Shown: in pieces, positions 5,458 to 6,641 of the stretch
How the letters are laid out: every line of letters begins with the position of its first letter
How positions within the stretch are numbered: position 1 is the stretch's first letter
Assembly (NCBI GenBank): GCA_934646965.1
Contig: CAKUEZ010000108.1
Span: forward strand, 1 to 6,641
Reading direction: 5' to 3'
DNA from: an uncultured Collinsella sp.
Lineage (GTDB): Bacteria > Actinomycetota > Coriobacteriia > Coriobacteriales > Coriobacteriaceae
Length of the DNA stretch: 6,641 bases
The notes under the pieces: generated by a model
The model's input: only the letters and a program-made list of their open reading frames with translations
Database searches by the model: none
What the model was told of the DNA's origin: nothing
Made by a program: the position numbers and the translations under genes

Positions 5458-6641
5458 CTACTCGCCATCCTTAGCAGCGGCAGCCTGCATAGCCTTGCGG
5501 CCGAGCTCGGGCAGGAAGAAGACCGGCACCACGGAAAGCAGGAAACAGAGGCTCTCGAGGCCCATGTTCATGGTGTAGTCGGCGCCGGCGACAGCGGAGA
5601 TGCCGATGGGCAGGAAGTAGCTCATGAGCAGGGAGATGGTGCCGACGATGCCGCCAGCGGAACCGGCGTACGTGTCGCCGATCTCGGGGAGCAGAACCGG
5701 CATGGACTGCATGATCGGGCCGTTGATGGCGGTGAAGAAGCCGTTGATGACCAGGATCGCCCACAGCAGGAAGCCGACGGGGGTGTACCACGTCACGAAC
5801 ATCGAGACAGCGCCGATGAGCGTGGTGACGATGAGGAAGCCCTTGAACTTGCCGAGCTTGTCGCAAAAAGCAGGACCCACGATGCAGCCGAAGAAGCTGC
5901 CGACGGTGACGATGGCGGCCATGGGGCCGGCGGTGGCGGCATCGATGCCCTTGCCGAGCTGGAGCGCCTGGGGCAGGAAGCCGGCATAGGCAGTGGTGGA
6001 GGCGAGGCCAAAGCCAACGCCGATGGAGATCAGCCACACGCCGGGGCTCTTGATGGCGACCTTAAGGTAGTCGAGCACGGGCTCGGGCTCGGGAAGCGGC
6101 TGGCCCTCGGGCACGTCGCGGTCGAGCACGATCCAGAGGACCCAGGAGATGGTCATGACGACAGCGGCAACCATGTAGGAGTTAAAAACGCTACCGAACA
6201 TGCCGGCGCAGATCTGGGCGACGACGATGGCGACGCACGAAGCGGCGTAGAACAGGCCCATGGCAAAGCCGGTCTGCTCGCGGAACCACGTGCCGAGCAC
6301 CTTGATGAGGTTGGCGTTGAGCGCCGAGATGCCCATGCCGATCAGGAACATCGACGCCATCTGCATCGTGAACGAATCGAGCGTAAAGCAGCGGAGGAAG
6401 CCGCCGGCAACCGAAATTGCAGTGCAGACCGTAACGACCTTCTTGGAACCGATGCGGTCGCCGAGGGCGCCCAGCGGAATCGAGAAGAAGACAGCGGTAA
6501 GCATGGGGACGAGGAACAGCATCGAGAAGCCGACGGTATCGATGTTGAGCATCGGCATGACCTCGACGGCGAGCGCCGAGACCTGATACTGCATGTAGTT
6601 AGCCATAAAGCACAGCAAGCAAACGACCGAAACGATCGCCC
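5458..6641 (-). CDS. MFS transporter, 5' end beyond window
   Basis: This is a major facilitator carrier. The frame stays open to the right edge, so the true start lies outside; 393 residues are visible and perhaps 10-20 are missing. Counting from the edge, helix 1 ends in NYMQYQVSALA (14-24). Motif A is GALGDRIGSKK (57-67, D61 and R62). About twelve hydrophobic segments follow. Many blocks match the MFS protein at 2613-3803: IKVLGTWF with FAMGLFYAAS, GLASTTAYAGFLPQAL, GPIMQSMPVLLPE and YAGSAGGIVGTISL. The two are therefore paralogues. It is the first visible gene of the operon and is followed after 2 nt by the amidohydrolase. An in-frame TTG at 6618 falls inside helix 1 and is not a credible start. 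The substrate is unknown. Confidence 0.92.
   Translation of the reverse strand, partial: AIVSVVCLLCFMANYMQYQVSALAVEVMPMLNIDTVGFSMLFLVPMLTAVFFSIPLGALGDRIGSKKVVTVCTAISVAGGFLRCFTLDSFTMQMASMFLIGMGISALNANLIKVLGTWFREQTGFAMGLFYAASCVAIVVAQICAGMFGSVFNSYMVAAVVMTISWVLWIVLDRDVPEGQPLPEPEPVLDYLKVAIKSPGVWLISIGVGFGLASTTAYAGFLPQALQLGKGIDAATAGPMAAIVTVGSFFGCIVGPAFCDKLGKFKGFLIVTTLIGAVSMFVTWYTPVGFLLWAILVINGFFTAINGPIMQSMPVLLPEIGDTYAGSAGGIVGTISLLMSYFLPIGISAVAGADYTMNMGLESLCFLLSVVPVFFLPELGRKAMQAAAAKDGE

Noticed and set aside
1..6641. CRISPR array, tRNA or rRNA genes, phage genes, defence system
   Set aside because: No regularly spaced repeats, cloverleaf or rRNA-like stretches, or phage or defence domains were seen on either strand.

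Overview
The window looks like a piece of a GC-rich Actinomycetota genome. It most resembles the gut Coriobacteriia, such as a Collinsella-like organism. That is a judgement from composition, gene content and the style of the MFS and ECF proteins, not from a marker gene. All recognisable genes lie on the minus strand, so transcription runs from high to low coordinates.

Right to middle (6641 to 2096): a compact operon. A 5'-truncated MFS transporter runs off the right edge. It is followed 2 nt later by a cytoplasmic Amidohydro_3 (YtcJ-like) metal-dependent hydrolase. Five nt after that comes a second MFS transporter that is clearly a paralogue of the first. A small four-helix membrane protein of unknown function follows after a 55-nt gap. 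A textbook intrinsic terminator (2017-2050) closes this unit. The layout suggests uptake or exchange of a small amide-, ester- or imide-like compound coupled to intracellular hydrolysis; the substrate cannot be read from the sequence. The operon promoter lies beyond the right edge.

Middle-left (1972 to 1274): one substrate-binding (S) component of an ECF vitamin transporter, with a TTG start and a strong GGAGG ribosome binding site. It is probably of the family found in cobalamin gene clusters. It is followed by a second terminator-like inverted repeat (1169-1220), which can also fold in a competing way.

Left (about 1150 to 1): the left end and most of the transposase gene of an IS110-family insertion sequence, cut by the window edge. 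The transposase carries the DEDD RuvC-like residues and the start of the Transposase_20 domain with its Ser-Ser-Gly motif. The roughly 300-nt non-coding stretch ahead of it folds on paper into three consecutive hairpins. One has a perfect 12-bp stem and one has an internal loop. That is the place and general architecture expected for the bridge RNA that guides IS110 recombination, and it is the most interesting signal here. The IS appears to sit directly against a palindrome and terminator in the intergenic space.
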